From positions 3,192,001 through 3,256,000 of the forward strand of contig NC_091672.1 in the NCBI RefSeq assembly GCF_042453785.1: a stretch of DNA of 64,000 bases. Reading direction: 5' to 3'. Made by a program: the position numbers and the translations under genes. Positions 1 through 12,550 of the stretch are shown here, in pieces. The notes beneath the pieces were generated by a model. The model did no database searches. It worked only from the letters and a program-made list of their open reading frames with translations, and was not told where the DNA came from. Each line of letters starts with the position of its first letter. Positions within the stretch are counted from its first letter, which is position 1. The stretch is from Malus domestica (Eukaryota; Streptophyta; Magnoliopsida; Rosales; Rosaceae).

Positions 1-1042
1 TCCATCTGTTGTGTTCCTTTGTAACTTTAGCTTTTGCACTTAAATTAATAGCAACGACAATGTGGGTGAACTTGTCATGGATGAAGGGACTAGGCTTCTA
101 GCTAAAGATCAAACTCGGAAACAGAACAACTCCTATCTATTTGTGTCTCACCAGCAACTGTTTTGTACTTTAACGAGACAAATACCTGCTATAGTTAGTT
201 AGAGGGACTTGAATTCAATTCAATTCTACCAAACCTAGAGGCAGTAATTACAAACCAAAGTTTAGACCCCTTCCTCAACCAGTTAGTGATAAAACAACCC
301 AATCACTGATCCTATTTGTCGAAAACTTATATTTGTAAATTATTAGCTATACCTAATTCTGAGGGATTGTGGGACTAATGATGCTTATTCACCTTGTTAG
401 CACTACTGTTATAGTCTTTTGGATCCTTAATTTCTATGATTATGCTAATTATTAGTTCAATTGATGTTCGACACAAGGAAGACAGGAATGTTCTGAGTTG
501 CTTTCTAGCTATAAACTACCAATGCATGATTCAGAGAAAGATCACAAATTATGAAATATTGTATTCGAAGCTTTTGAAACCTCCATTGCTTTGAATTTGA
601 TCTGAACTATAAAATAACTTTTGGTACAAAAATAAAAACAAAAGTTCTGTGGTGAGACCTGCAAGCTGTTGATTCCATACATCATCTATACCAGGGCGTA
701 TTTGCGGCTGCTTTTGGAAGGGCTAAAAAGTGGTTTCTGCCAACCATAAGCACTTTTGTCTATGTTTAGCAAGAAAACTTAAAAAATGTTTCTAGGTCAC
801 AGAAACAATTTCAGAGGAGCACTCCCAACTGCTTTTCCAGGAAGCATTTGAATTTTTAATAATAATTTCAACGTGCTTTTAAATAAAATCACTTCTAGCA
901 GAAACTCTTATGATGAACAAAAGTGCTTCTTACGTAAGCAGTCCTAAACGGCGACTCTAATATGTAATTTCATTCTAACTCTTCAAAATTGAATCATTTG
1001 GCACATCTTTATTATGTTTTTATGGTGAATATATCTATCTGT
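1..1042. other. Intergenic, no gene seen
   Basis: AT-rich DNA without a convincing reading frame. About 690-958 has loosely self-complementary ends built on a 'gcttttg...aaaagtgctt' theme, as in decayed hAT-type MITEs, but I could not define termini or a target duplication. Confidence 0.5.
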
Positions 1043-1345
1043 TGTTATAAATGGACAAAAGTTAGAGAAATAACCTTTGCTATGAGCGAGATCGAATAGG
1101 GTGTAATATATCACACTGTTTTTGTTTATTAACTATAACAGAATGATTGCAGGTAAGAGAAATACGAGAATGCAGAAAATATTCTAACTTATCTTTCTTC
1201 TCTTATTGCTTTTTGTATCCGTGTGTTTTGAACACTCGTAGTGCTTTATTTATCGAGCAACTACTTTGAAAATTTACAAAAATTTCACTATTTAGCATAT
1301 GAATATTTACTGTATACATGTGGGCAAACATACCCACTGTTTACA
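1043..1345 (-). repeat. LTR of copia element (3' LTR in element sense)
   Basis: Begins tgttataaat and ends tgtttaca. Near-identical to 4001-4302. In element sense it carries the motif aataaagcactacg at the place where the sister LTR has ctataaatagagc, so its TATA box is mutated. Confidence 0.9.
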
Positions 1346-1378
1346 ACACTCCCCATTGGATGCTCACATATCAACATC

Positions 1379-1559
1379 AGTTGTCTCGTTAAAACTTTGC
1401 TTGGAAAAACCCAGTAGGAAAAAACCATTGTGAAGGAAAAAGAGTACAACTTTACCCGAATTGTTGATATGGTGTTGAGCATGCTTATGTTGCCTCGTTA
1501 AAACCTTGATAGAAAAAACCCAATGGGAAAAATCCTAATCGAAGGAAAAAGAGTACAAC
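1379..1559. repeat. Tandem repeat next to copia LTR (two ~72-bp copies)
   Basis: Copies at 1379-1450 and 1489-1559 share the frame 'cctcgttaaaac ... aacccagtaggaaaaa ... gagtacaac'. It lies just inside the LTR, where a copia element has its untranslated 3' leader. Confidence 0.7.
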
Positions 1560-1925
1560 ATGCATGTATCATGGATGCTCCCCCTGAATTGTATCTCCCC
1601 CTAATTTCGCATTCTTCAAATTTGTAAGCCGATGTAATCCTATTCCCTGCACTAACTTCTGAAATGTGCACTTTGGTAGAGATTTGGTGAACAAGTCTGC
1701 CAAATTTTCATTGGAACGGATTTGTCTGACTTCAATAACTTTAGTCTTCTGAAGCTCATGTGCACTGAAAAACCTTGGAGATATGTGTTTAGTCTTATCA
1801 CCCTTGATGAATCATTCCTTCATCTGGGCAACACAGGCTGCATTATCTTCATGAATGACAGTTGGAGTGTCTGTCTTTGAAGGTAGACCACATGAATTCC
1901 GGATGTGATGGATTATTGACCTTAA

Positions 1926-3260
1926 TCAAGAACATTCACGACTTGCTTCATGTAAATCAATTATTTTCGGGTGATTGGAAAATGTAGCAACTAATGTTTG
2001 CTTCGTTGAGCGCCATGAAATTGTTGTATCTCCATTAATGAATGCATATCCAGTTTGTGAGCGGGCTTTATGCGGATCGGAGAGAAAACCAGCATTTGCG
2101 TATCCAACAAGGATCTGGTCATTTGTGGACTTGTCTGAGTAGAAGAGACCCATGTCTGTTGTCCCACGAAGGTATCGTATAACATCTTTGACTCCCTTCC
2201 AATGACGAATTGTGAAAGCATAGCTATACCTAGCTAACAAGTTTACTAAAAAAGCTATATCTGGTCTAGTACATTGTGCTAAATATAATAAAGCACCTAT
2301 TGCACTCAAATATGGTACTTTTGGACCAATGACCAGTTCATCATCTTCTTTTGGACGAAATGGATCTTTCTTAATGTCTAAAGAACGAACGACCATTGGG
2401 GTGTTAAGTGGATAAGCCTTGTCCATGCCAAATCGCTTCAGTATTTTTTCAATGTAAGATGATTGATGGACCAAAATTCCATTAGCACAATGCTTGATCT
2501 GCATGCCGAGACAATATTTTGTTTTCCTAAGGTGTTTCATTTCAAATTCACTTTTCAGATATTCAACATTTTTATTGAGCTCTTCAGGAGTTTCAACTAG
2601 GTTCATATCATTGATATATACTGCCACTATAGCAAATCCAGTATTTGATTTTTTAATGAACACACAAGGGCAGATGACATTGTTGATATATCCTTTTTTG
2701 ATCAAATACTCATTGAGAGGATTATACCACATTCGTCCAGATTGTTTCAGCCCATATAGTGATCGCCTTAATTTGATTGAGAACATACATCGTGGTTTGT
2801 TAGTTGTTTCGGGCAACTTAAGTCCTTCTAGGACTTTCATATATACGTCAGTATTTAATTCTCCATATAGATACGCGGTGATGACATCCATAAGTCACAT
2901 GTTAAGTTTTTCTGAAACCACTAAACTTATTAAGTAACGGAATGTAATTGTGCCCATTACAAGAGAGTATGTCTCTTCATAATCAATTCCAGGTCTTTGT
3001 GAAAAGCCTTGTGCAACGAGTCGTACTTTATATCTTGCAATCTCGTTTTTCTCGTTGCGTTTCCTTGTGAATACCCATTTGTAACCTACGGGGTTCACAC
3101 CAGGCGGGGTTTGGACTACTGGTCCAAAAACACTTCGCCTTTCCAAGGAATTTAATTCTGCCTAGATTGTATCTTTCCACTTAGGCCAATCATGTCTCTG
3201 TTTGCATTCATCAACAGAGTCAGGTTCAATGTCATCGCTTAATACAATTTCAGTGGTTAC
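1926..3260 (-). pseudogene. copia pol remnant: reverse transcriptase and RNase H
   Basis: Read on the minus strand, 3260 to 2895 gives the linker and start of the reverse transcriptase (GYKWVFTRKRNEK, ARYKVRLVAQGFSQRPGIDYEETY) with an in-frame TAG near 3165. 2891 to 1926 gives the rest (SLYGLKQSGRMWY; RNase H-like SQTGYAFINGDTTISW). The catalytic YxDD box reads Y-I-N-D, so the first metal-binding aspartate is lost. A stop separates the two blocks. It is a dead copy. Confidence 0.88.
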
Positions 3261-3338
3261 TGCGAAAACGAACATATCGTTGATGATTACTTCATTTCGA
3301 TCCCACAATTCATTAGTACATGCATAATTTATGGAAAT

Positions 3339-3990
3339 TTATTTGCTTTCATGTACTTCTGTCTCTTCGGGGATATGTGTCTCATCAAGGACATTTTCTT
3401 TTTCAGAAAATTTAGAATCATGAATTGTGGATTTATCATTCGCTTTCTTTTCATGAATGATTTCATTTGGATTCAGTTGTGCCCTCATCTCTCTTTCGAG
3501 GGGCTGAATCTTTTGAACCTGGTGGTCTACCACACTTCAGGCGTGCACTAGATGAATCATTCGCTACCACTTTATTTTGTCCAACAGGGACATCAATTCT
3601 TCTAGGTGCATTCGCAGCTGGTATATGTGACTTTAACTTTCGAAGCATCATTAAATGTATATAGCATTTGATTAGCACTACCTTGAAGATGAACAATCCT
3701 TTTCACTTAACCTTCACATTAAGTGCTTCGTGGATCAAAATGAGAGAAAGTGGGAACAACCCATGTCAGCTCTTGCTGTTATTCTGAAATGGTCTTTTAT
3801 CCCCCTAACGACGAGAAGACTGTCTCATCAAAGTGACAATCAGCAAAACGAGCTGTAAACATATCACTCGTTAAGGGTTCCAAATATTTAATGATAGATG
3901 GTGAATCAAAACCCACATAAATTCCCAGTTTGCGTTGAGGTCCCATTTTAGTGTGTTGTGGCGGTGCAATAGGCACATAAACAGCACAAC
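3339..3990 (-). pseudogene. copia integrase C-terminus and linker remnant
   Basis: The minus strand from about 3990 to 3800 reads the conserved end of a copia integrase (VPIAPPQHTKMGPQRKLG, then SIIKYLEPLTSDMFTARFAD). 3696-3339 gives the hydrophilic linker with IPAANAPRRIDVPVGQNK. Frame breaks occur between the pieces. The upstream integrase core and gag are absent; the LTR begins at 4001. Confidence 0.8.
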
Positions 3991-4000
3991 AAAAAACTCA

Positions 4001-4302
4001 TGTTATAAATAGGTAAAAGTTAGAGAAATAACCTTTGCTAAGAGCGAGATCGAAGCGGGTGTAATATATCACACTGTTTTGTTTATTAACTATAATTGAA
4101 TGATTGCAGGTAAGAGAAATAGGAGAATGCATAAAATATTCTAACTTATCTTTCTTCTATTATTGCTTTTTGTATTCGTGTGTTTTGAACACTCGTAGTG
4201 CTCTATTTATAGAGCAACTACCTTGAAAACTTACAAAAACTTCACTATTTAGCATATGAATCTTTACTGTATACATGTGGGCAAACATACCCACTGTTTA
4301 CA
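4001..4302 (-). repeat. LTR of copia element (5' LTR in element sense)
   Basis: Begins tgttataaat and ends tgtttaca; pairs with 1043-1345. In element sense it contains a good TATA box (ctataaatagagc). Confidence 0.9.
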
Positions 4303-6264
4303 AGTAAGAATTATTGAATGGCTGTGTTTGTCAGCTGGTATAAATGCCATACAGAATAACAGGTCAATTTGGTTTGCTTTTTCTTCAACTTTTTGTTCTT
4401 GCCAGGAGTCTTTTTTATCTCCAACTTTTGGTAGTGGGTGTTTGGTGGGACTAACATGATGTGTGATGGATACTGTCTCTTATCCTTTCTTTCCAGTTGA
4501 AGGTTCTTGACAAATCTCATTTAATCTCCATCTGGCAAAGATGATGCTCTCAACTGCAATCTGCGTGCACTTTCATGCAGTTGTGTTCTGCACCTTAATG
4601 CTCTCATGACCTATCTCCCGCTCCAAAACCATGCTTGCAATGTCAACACTTGATGTCTGATAGCCAAAGGGACAGAAGTGCTCAAATGCACCAAATCTGT
4701 ATAGTCTCTTCCATCAATTCTATAGGCTCCTAAATATAGCCATGCATTTCACATTGAAGATCTCCATTTTGCAGAGATTGGTTCAAGTCCTAGTTGCAAA
4801 TTTGCTTCCAAATGGTAAAGATTGTTATACAACTTTATGTCCCATCACCAAATATGAAAACCAAGATGGTAAAGAATACAAGTGATCACCCAACACCACA
4901 CCTTTGATAGTGGGTGGGGTGGGTGCATGTCATTGTCTCTATGTGCTTGCAAATATATACATATAAATATGGATATATGTACAAACTAGTTTTCTTTTAC
5001 CTATAGAATCAAACTTGCAAGAGAAGGGTGCCCAAGAGCTTTAAAAAAAATGTTATTTTTCTGCCATATCCAATATTCTTGTTTGTCCAACTCTATCGAT
5101 ATTGACCCAGTGGTAACTCTTTACTTCCCTTGAAGCGGCTTCACTTAACTACCAATAGCATGTAAGTTGCCCCTTCCACATAATTTAGGGAGGAGAAGTT
5201 TCAAACTCCGGGTATAAACCCAATTGTCACATATAATTATCCAATGAAAAGAAAAGCATTTCAGTTGGGGTCCTTGGTGAGATGTTGGCAGGAGCTGAAG
5301 TGAGAGAATAGCTCAAGTGATGTGATTAGAATGTGCATTTGTCTTGATCGAGGAATTGGTGTGGAAGTAAGTGACAACATTTTGGCTACAATCTCCTCCA
5401 CAAGGGCATGTGTATGCATGTAGTTCTACTTATCTGCTCAACTTATTGCATACAAATTTTCACATGGGACAAATATTTATGTTTTTTAACGAATAAAGCA
5501 TAAAACATGTATCATATATGAATTAAACTTTAGCTAAATACATAATTGGTATATTATTCCATTATTCCATTATTCCATTGACGTGTTTAAAACCTAGCTA
5601 GCTTAGAAATATTGTTAAAGGTTCGGAAGTCTCGATGTTAATAGTAGTAAAATCATTCAATATAAGAGAGATTTTAACCCGTCTTCAACTCAAGCAACTT
5701 CCTCTTACATGTTTTTCTTTTCATTAGATGGAGATTTGGATTTAATGTGAAAAATTAATTAAATCAGTTTGGATATTAACTGTGTGGACAAATGAAATCA
5801 TTTTAATGGTAACCAAATTGCTAAACATATATATTTTTTTAATTTGACTTATTTTGTGAATTATGATCTACAAGAGAATATATGATAAACAATTCTGATG
5901 ATCAAAATGAATATATAAAATAAAACGTCAACATATAATCCATATGCATCCTCACTAAAAAACTCTCGTAAAGTTTAATTTATATTTTGTTCTTTCCTTT
6001 TTGTTACTCACCTTAGATGCCTAAATAACTAGCAAAAAGAAATTGGATGGTGGGGTGACTGCACAAGAGAAAATGGACGTCAAAAGTAAAGACTTGTATT
6101 TAATAACTAATTTTCCCTTGTAAATCCCTTCAAAATGGGTTGGAAAATCACGAAAATCACTCCTCTTCTGATCTCGATTTTTAAAACAAACTACCACCTT
6201 AACGTCCAGATAAGTGGACAAAATCCAACATATATCAACATAAGACAAGGACATGCATGTAGAT

Positions 6265-6407
6265 AGAATAGTGTAATCCACATATCAATTTTTACTTTTA
6301 CACTTCTCTTAGTTTTCGGCATCAAATAAATTGAAGAATATCAATGGTCAAAACTTAACAAGGGTGTGAGAGAGATAAAAATGAGTGTGTGGATAACACT
6401 ATCCATA
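6265..6407. mobile_element. MITE, family A (TA-flanked, Stowaway-like)
   Basis: The ends are inverted repeats: left tagtgtaatccacat, right gtgtggataacacta. The arms extend over about 40 bp. A second copy of the family lies in invertase intron 1 (9176-9334). Flanking TA dinucleotides fit a Stowaway-type insertion. Confidence 0.6.
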
Positions 6408-6466
6408 TGACTTTTATCCTTTTATCTGACGGTCAGTTTGTTCATTGATTAAGATTTGCGTTTAGA

Positions 6467-6624
6467 GTAATACTATTAAGACTAAATTTAGAAACAAAAA
6501 ACTAAATGATGTTTTACCAATAGAAATTAGCACTTTTATCAACGATTAAGTAATAAATCAATTATCAACTTCCATGTTATTTAGTTTTTTAAATTTTATC
6601 TACAAATTTAGTCTTCATAACATT
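6467..6624. mobile_element. MITE, family B
   Basis: Ends gtaatactattaagactaa and its approximate inverse ttagtcttcataacatt. The middle (aattagcacttttatcaacg) matches the copies at 27012-27164, 33308-33474 and 34977-35130. This is the most diverged copy. Confidence 0.6.
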
Positions 6625-7090
6625 TCTCTTTGGGTTTAAAAGGTTTGAAGCAAAAAATGAACCATAATTTCCAGCATTTTTTTAGGATTTACTAAACCAT
6701 TTCATCAGAACAACAAGCCATTACATTAACATCAAGAAATAGAAAAATTAATTTTCTTTTGATTTTCACACTGTCACATAATATAAGTGAACGACAAAGT
6801 TTACGTTTTTCTAGTCTAATTATACAAATAGTAAATAAATACACATGCCATAACAATCAGGCCGAAAAATCCCTCCAACCTCTTGGCACAAAAGAACTTG
6901 ACCTAACACCCAATAGATATCATGAAGAGTTTTGACATCCATTTCAAAAGATTAACTGCTAAAAGTGAATTAGAAACCTTAAAACGAGGATTATAATCAA
7001 CTATGTTGGGATCACAATAAAAAACTTTATAAAAAAGAACATAAAGGTGGAGGCAGTATGTGAACTTTGTGACATAAGATATCAACTCCT

Positions 7091-7361
7091 TGTTGTAAAT
7101 AATGGGATTGTATGCCCACATGTGAATAGAATAAGACATAATTTGTTGTGTTATCTCATGGGAAGTTATTTTCATTCATTGTAAACCTTCTATAAATAGA
7201 TCACCACATTGGTGATCAAGACACTACGAGAGAAAAACAACTGATAATAATAATATTCACCACTTCCTTTGCAATCATTTTGTGTTGGTATAATATTTTG
7301 CAATTGCTTCGCTCCTCTCCCTAGCAAATGTTATCTCTCTAACTTTTGCCTATTTATAACA
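7091..7361 (+). mobile_element. Diverged solo LTR (copia family of 1043-4302) upstream of invertase
   Basis: The reverse complement of the 1043-1345/4001-4302 LTR matches here at the start (tgtaaat..tgggattgtatgcccaca), at the TATA box (tataaata, 7191-7198), at 'gacactacgag', and at the end (ctaacttttgcctatttataaca). Flanks ctcct (7086-7090) and ctcat (7362-7366) look like a target duplication with one mismatch. LTR sense is the same as the invertase gene, whose ATG is 293 bp beyond the LTR end. Confidence 0.75.
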
Positions 7362-7536
7362 CTCATTTACTTTTTATTATTTTTCTTTTAAATCCCCATA
7401 ACTAATAACCGCTCGATTAATAAGCTAATCCTTAATCCAATCCTCTCCAAACCTACCAACATCAGTTTCTCTCCCCTCCCTTTATATATCAGACTTCCCT
7501 TCATCTTTCAATGCACATTTCCTCTCTCTCTCCCAC

Positions 7537-7557
7537 ACCCCCCCCCCCCCCCCACCA
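7537..7557. repeat. Poly-C tract in the invertase promoter region
   Basis: A run of about 15 C in a pyrimidine-rich stretch (ctctctctcccacac before it), some 100 bp upstream of the invertase ATG. Confidence 0.8.
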
Positions 7558-7587
7558 CAAAACCTTCTTTATTATTAAGTATTACAC

Positions 7588-7595
7588 TATATAAA
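7588..7595 (+). promoter_or_regulatory. Candidate TATA box of the invertase gene
   Basis: tatataaa, 60 bp before the ATG at 7655. This would give a 5' leader of about 30-35 nt. A second TATA-like site (tttatatatc) lies near 7480. Confidence 0.5.
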
Positions 7596-7654
7596 CATCC
7601 TAAGCCTGTTTCCTAATTCTCTCTGATCTGCAAAACTGCAAATTTTCTGTTCTA

Positions 7655-10600
7655 ATGATGGATATTACAGCAATAAAGTTGCTTGTTGAAGTTATTTTTC
7701 TCGCTTGTTGTGTTTTTGCTATAAACAACATTACCGGAGTCGAAGCGTTGCACAATGTTTATCCCGAGTTTCAGTCTCTTGCCGCCGTTAAGGTGAAACA
7801 AATCCACAGAACTGCGTTTCACTTTCAACCTCCCAGAAACTGGATTAACGGTACTATATACTTACTTTGCTCTATTAATTTTTAGATTTTAGCATCATAA
7901 ACCTTAATTACACTTTACAATGATCATGAAATTTGGTTTTATTTTTTTTCATCTGCATGCGGCTTTGATGAATTACTCTCTCATTTCCGAGGGATCGAGT
8001 TATGAGTGTTCGTTTTGGTCATTTTCTTTTGTTGTTCAGATTTTGATTTACCCTAATTCCTTTTTTATTCAAAGCAAATGATTATCCCAAGTTGAAATGC
8101 GTAAATAGTTACTTGCAATCACAGTCCGACGTAAATGATTGAAAGTAACTAATCACATTACGTGATTTATTTGTTCAAATTTTCTTTTGAAATGTATGCA
8201 TGTATGATTATTTCCCTAACTGATATTTTTTGAGCATTGAGACGCGCAATTAGCACATAGCACTTGCCAAAAAAGAAGAAACCAAGCATGCGATTGTGCG
8301 ACCATGTAAATATGTTGGGGGATTTGAGAGTGACGTTTACACTTTACAGGCATTTGAGCTCTAGGGTGTTTTTCCCTCCTCATTTTATGGCAATATAAAA
8401 TTTTCCTTTTTAGTGAAAGAAAACTTGGATAGCTAGGCTCTCATCTCCTTTATGTAACAGTTTGAACCATCTTTGACCCAAAACACAAAAATAGTTTAAA
8501 CCATCCATTTGATAAGCTTTTTAGGCATTTGGAACCAGATCAATAACTTGACCAAATAATTATTTTTCTGGCTTTATGTAAAAAAAATAAAATGGTACAA
8601 CAGATCTGTCATATATACATATATATAGGCCTTTTATGCAAAGGAGAATGGAGATTAGGTGTGGCGGGGCACTCCACGTTGAACTTCAACGATCTGAACC
8701 GTCTATTTTGCAAGTCTCAATTCATAGATTATTCTGACAAAAATTTAATTCAATCTGAAATCATTTGCCTTCCTAATTATCAAGATAAAATTTCATTGTT
8801 TCTTACATAACAAATCATTCGTTAATTTATTTGATTCCAATTAGATGTCTTAAATATTTTCGATTTGGCTAATATTTTGTAATGATGATCTATGAGGTGC
8901 AACTTAAAAAATAGACGGTTCGGATCGTTAAAATTCAATGTGACGTGGACCCCACAACTAATCTCATTTTTATTAAAAAATGAAATCCCTTCTCTTAAAA
9001 GCTTTATATATATATCTTTTCTCTTTTATTTGAGATATCTTTATTTAATTAATTGACAGACTTGCGAGCAAAATGTTGATGATGACAGTTTATATCCATG
9101 GACCTCATAATCTTTGCGTGCATTCAACCTATTGCTTCTTGAACGGTACTGAGTGATCAACATCGGACTCGATAAAAATAGGGATGTGATATCCACATAC
9201 CCCATTTTACTTCTCACATACTTTTTAAATTTTCGGCTGTCGGATCGGATGAATTGAAGAAGATCAACGGACAGAAATTATCAAGGGGTGTGTGAGAAGT
9301 AAAATGAGATGTGTGGATAGCACACCCCTAAAAATATTTTGATCCAAAAAGAACACATATGACAAAATATAATTAATAAAGAGGTGGTTTGTGTTTCTTT
9401 TCGGTGATTCATTTATGTGTCCTGGAAAATAGCCGATCTGGTCAGTTCAGAGCACAGGCTTCATGTGGTATTTCTAAAGTTCTGGTCTTTGTTGTAATTA
9501 TTCTGTAAATTTTGACCCCACAAAGCAAAAAATATTCTAGATTTCACTTGATGTTCTAGATCTGCTCAGTCAGACTCATTATGTTTATTCTTTGTAAAGA
9601 TCTGAAAACCCAGTTAAACTGCAGCATCACCATAAATACATAATGTTAGATATGAAATACATGTTGATGTGTGGTGTTATTAGTTGATATTCCGTTTGTA
9701 GAGTATATTAATGTAAAAACAAAAAGAATACACGTATTATCATTTAAATGGAATAGTAAATATACGTGACAATATTTTAAATACGTTGAAAATCTAGTCG
9801 TTGATGTTTTATTACAGTCACTGACATTTTAATTGTTTTACCTTTTTTCTTAAATTCCATGGCTGCCCACAAACGAAATAACACCAAAAGACCCCAATGG
9901 TGAGTTCTTCATACCTCCCAACTTGAAATTTCGCAACCCTTTTATTCAATTAACAATTGTTATTTTGATTAATTTCTTAATTTGTCCAGGACCCATGTAT
10001 TTTGGTGGTCTGTACCACTTGTTCTATCAGTACAATCCTGAAGGGGCTGTGTGGGGCAACATTGTTTGGGCCCATTCAGTGTCCAAGGACCTCATCAATT
10101 GGGAAGCTCTTGAGCCAGCCATATACCCATCCAAGCCCTTTGACGTAAATGGGTGTTGGTCCGGATCCGCCACTGTTCTCCCGGGTAACAAGCCCATTAT
10201 GCTATACACCGGCGTCGACTCCCAAAACCGGCAAGTCCAAAACTATGCTATCCCGAAAAATGCGTCGGACCCCTATCTCCGTAAATGGATTAAGCCCGAT
10301 AACAACCCGCTTGTGATTCCGGACACAGGTATCAACGCCACTGCGTTCCGAGACCCGACAACGGCTTGGTGGGGAAATGGACATTGGAAGATGTTGGTGG
10401 GAGGCAAAAGGAAGCACAGAGGAATGGCCCATTTGTATAGGAGCAAGGATTTTGTGCATTGGGTGAAGGCCCATCATCCTCTCCACTCTGCTCCCCAAAC
10501 GGGTATGTGGGAGTGCCCCGATTTTTACCCGGTTCCATTGGTTGGAAAATTAGGGTTGGACACATCAAAAGTTGGTGGAGATGTGAAACATGTGTTGAAA

Positions 10601-12214
10601 GTGAGCCTTGATGAGACTAGGTATGAGTACTACACAGTTGGAAAATATTTTCCTGAGAAGGATACGTATGTTCCTGATAAAGAATTGGTGGATGGCTGGA
10701 GTGGATTGAGATATGACTATGGTAACTTTTATGCATCCAAAACTTTCTTTGATCCTGCAAAGAAGAGGAGAATTCTGTGGGGTTGGGCTAATGAATCTGA
10801 TACAGCTAGCAATGATGTTGCTAAGGGATGGGCCGGAATTCAGGTAATGGTTGCATAAACAAATATTTATATCGATTACATTGTTGATCATATTTACTAA
10901 TCACATTGTTGATTGTTTTCTTTTATTAAAGTTGAAACGTACTCAAGTGATTTCACCTATGTAAGAGGTCTCGTCAGCAATGTGATTAGGAAATATGTCA
11001 GGCCTCTCGTTGATTTTGATTGGTAAAGGGTTTGCTTTTGTCAAGGAATATGTGCAAGTATTGAGATCTTTTGTTTGGGGTTTACTTGTACAGACAATTC
11101 CAAGGGATGTGTGGCTTAGTCCTGATGGTAAACAATTGCTACAATGGCCTGTTGTAGAATTAGAAACTTTACGAGGGAAAAAGGTGGGCATCAACAATCA
11201 AATTCTCCAACAGGGATCTCATGTTGAAGTCAAAGGACTAACTGCTGCTCAGGTCTAGAATTTTTTATTTTTTTTTTATTTTTATAATTTGTGCAACTCG
11301 TTTTTTGAACATGTTGATGAATCCTCTTTCAGGCTGATGTTGAAGTTATTTTCTCACTTCCGAGTTTGGCCAAGGCTGAAGAATTTAACCCTAGCTGGAG
11401 TAACCTTGATGCCCAAACACTATGTGGTAAAAAGGGTTCAAAAATCCAAGGTGGAATTGGTCCTTTTGGACTCTTGACATTAGCTTCAGAAAACCTAGAG
11501 GAATTCACTCCTGTCTTCTTTAGGGTTTTCAAAGCTAAAGGCAGACACGTAGTTCTCATGTGCTCTGAAGCAACAAGGTATGTGTCTTTGATTTGCCCAA
11601 GTTCTTTCTCATTTTGGTTACAAAGGAGTGTTTTCGAACCATGTATCTCTAGCCTACTTCTGCTCATCACCCTAACCACTCTTATTAACTGGCTAACCCC
11701 ACTAGCTTTTTGTTTAGGCACTATCTAACCACCATGCAATTCTTAACTTGGTCCTTTTTTGTTGGGAAACATTGTGATTAATTTTTGGTATTGTTTTTCC
11801 ATTTTTGTTTGGGACAGTTCATCTTTGCAGGACAACCTGTACAGACCATCATTTGCTGGCTTTGTAGATGTAGATTTATCTCACTCTAAGAAGCTTTCCC
11901 TCAGGAGTTTGGTAAGTACCTAATTGGAATAATTTCTTTTACAATCTGTAACTCTTTTATTTATTTAATCAAATGGATATAATTAATCACTAATTATTGT
12001 TTTTCATTTTGGTCTTTAACTACAGATTGATCATTCTGTTGTTGAAAGTTACGGAGCTGGAGGGAAAACATGCATCACATCTAGGGTTTACCCGACTCTA
12101 GCGGTAAACAACGGTGCTCACTTGTATGTGTTCAACAATGGGACTCAGCCTGTTACTGCGGAGAGTCTCAATGCATGGAGTATGAATGCTCCTACGATGA
12201 ACAAGCAGATTTAG
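7655..12214 (+). CDS. CWINV: Cell-wall acid invertase (beta-fructofuranosidase, GH32)
   Basis: Secreted enzyme that hydrolyses sucrose to glucose and fructose in the cell wall. Exons by splice signals and frame: 7655-7850, 9891-9899, 9990-10843, 11094-11252, 11333-11577, 11818-11911, 12026-12214; 1746 nt, 581 aa, all junctions GT/AG. Residues 1-30 form a hydrophobic signal peptide. The sucrose-box nucleophile is D66 in N-DPNG, split across exons 1-3 by the classic 9-nt mini-exon. The RDP motif has D190. The WECPDF motif (242-247) has the acid/base E243 and a proline at 245, which is typical of cell-wall rather than vacuolar isoforms. Sequons such as NAS and NAT fit a secreted glycoprotein. 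The start is the first ATG before the signal peptide; an in-frame ATG follows directly. No lesion seen. Intron 1 (2040 bp) holds two MITEs. A broken second copy lies at 23.6-24.6 kb. Confidence 0.96.
8625..9000. mobile_element. MITE, family C, in invertase intron 1
   Basis: Long imperfect inverted arms: left ..gagattaggtgtggcgggg.. and ..gatctgaaccgtctatttt..; right ..aaaatagacggttcggatcg.. and ..ggaccccacaactaatctc... The same family occurs in the DOX1 intron (19808-20247). Exact ends uncertain. Confidence 0.65.
9176..9334. mobile_element. MITE, family A, in invertase intron 1
   Basis: TA-flanked inverted termini: left gggatgtgatatccacata, right tgtgtggatagcacacccc. The arms include cattttacttctcaca and its inverse. 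Sister of 6265-6407. Confidence 0.72.
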
Positions 12215-12512
12215 GGTGTAGAGAGAAGAGAATATGATTAGAATATTGTAAATGCTTTGTTTAAATAATGTAGTCTGAGAGCTAGGGAATAATGAAGGAT
12301 CTATCAGTCATGGAGTTGCTGTCGCTGATGCTTTAGGTTTTACTGGTACTTGTAGACATTTTATCATAAAAAATTATTTTATATTTAATTAAAGTGCACA
12401 CCTTCTATCAAATGTCCTCAAATTAAGAAATTAAGGATATAGAGAAGAGATTTAGCCTAAATGTCAGAGTGCCTAATTAAGGTGATAGTTTGGATTGAAA
12501 GCCAGACTGATT

Positions 12513-12550
12513 ATTTTAAGACAGTATAGGAGGTTTTAAGACAGTATAGG
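12513..12550. repeat. Short tandem duplication before the 5S-like block
   Basis: ttttaagacagtatagg occurs twice in a row (12513 and 12533). A partial copy, tataggaggtttt, follows the SINE at 12846. It marks the insertion site of the 5S-SINE block. Confidence 0.7.

Larger units (their letters stand above)
1043..4302 (-). mobile_element. Ty1/copia LTR retrotransposon, internally deleted
   Basis: Two direct repeats of about 302 bp (1043-1345 and 4001-4302), each starting TG and ending CA, bracket pol sequence that reads on the minus strand. The element's 5' LTR is therefore the right-hand one. Only the end of integrase and the reverse transcriptase/RNase H part remain; gag, protease and the integrase core are missing. 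The LTRs differ at roughly 20 positions, so the insertion is not recent. I found no matching 5-bp target duplication (flanks tctgt and agtaa), which suggests recombination or erosion at one end. Stop codons and an altered catalytic residue make it non-autonomous. Confidence 0.9.
4303..7090. other. Intergenic, no gene seen; holds two MITEs
   Basis: No supported reading frame. Non-coding AT-rich DNA with MITE-like inverted repeats at 6265-6407 and 6467-6624. Confidence 0.6.

Noticed and set aside
1038..4307. Target duplication of the first copia element
   Set aside because: Flanks tctgt and agtaa do not match in any register I tried.
10027..11721. Minus-strand and alternative-frame ORFs over the invertase exons
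   Set aside because: Shadows of the conserved GH32 coding sequence; no homology or splice support of their own.
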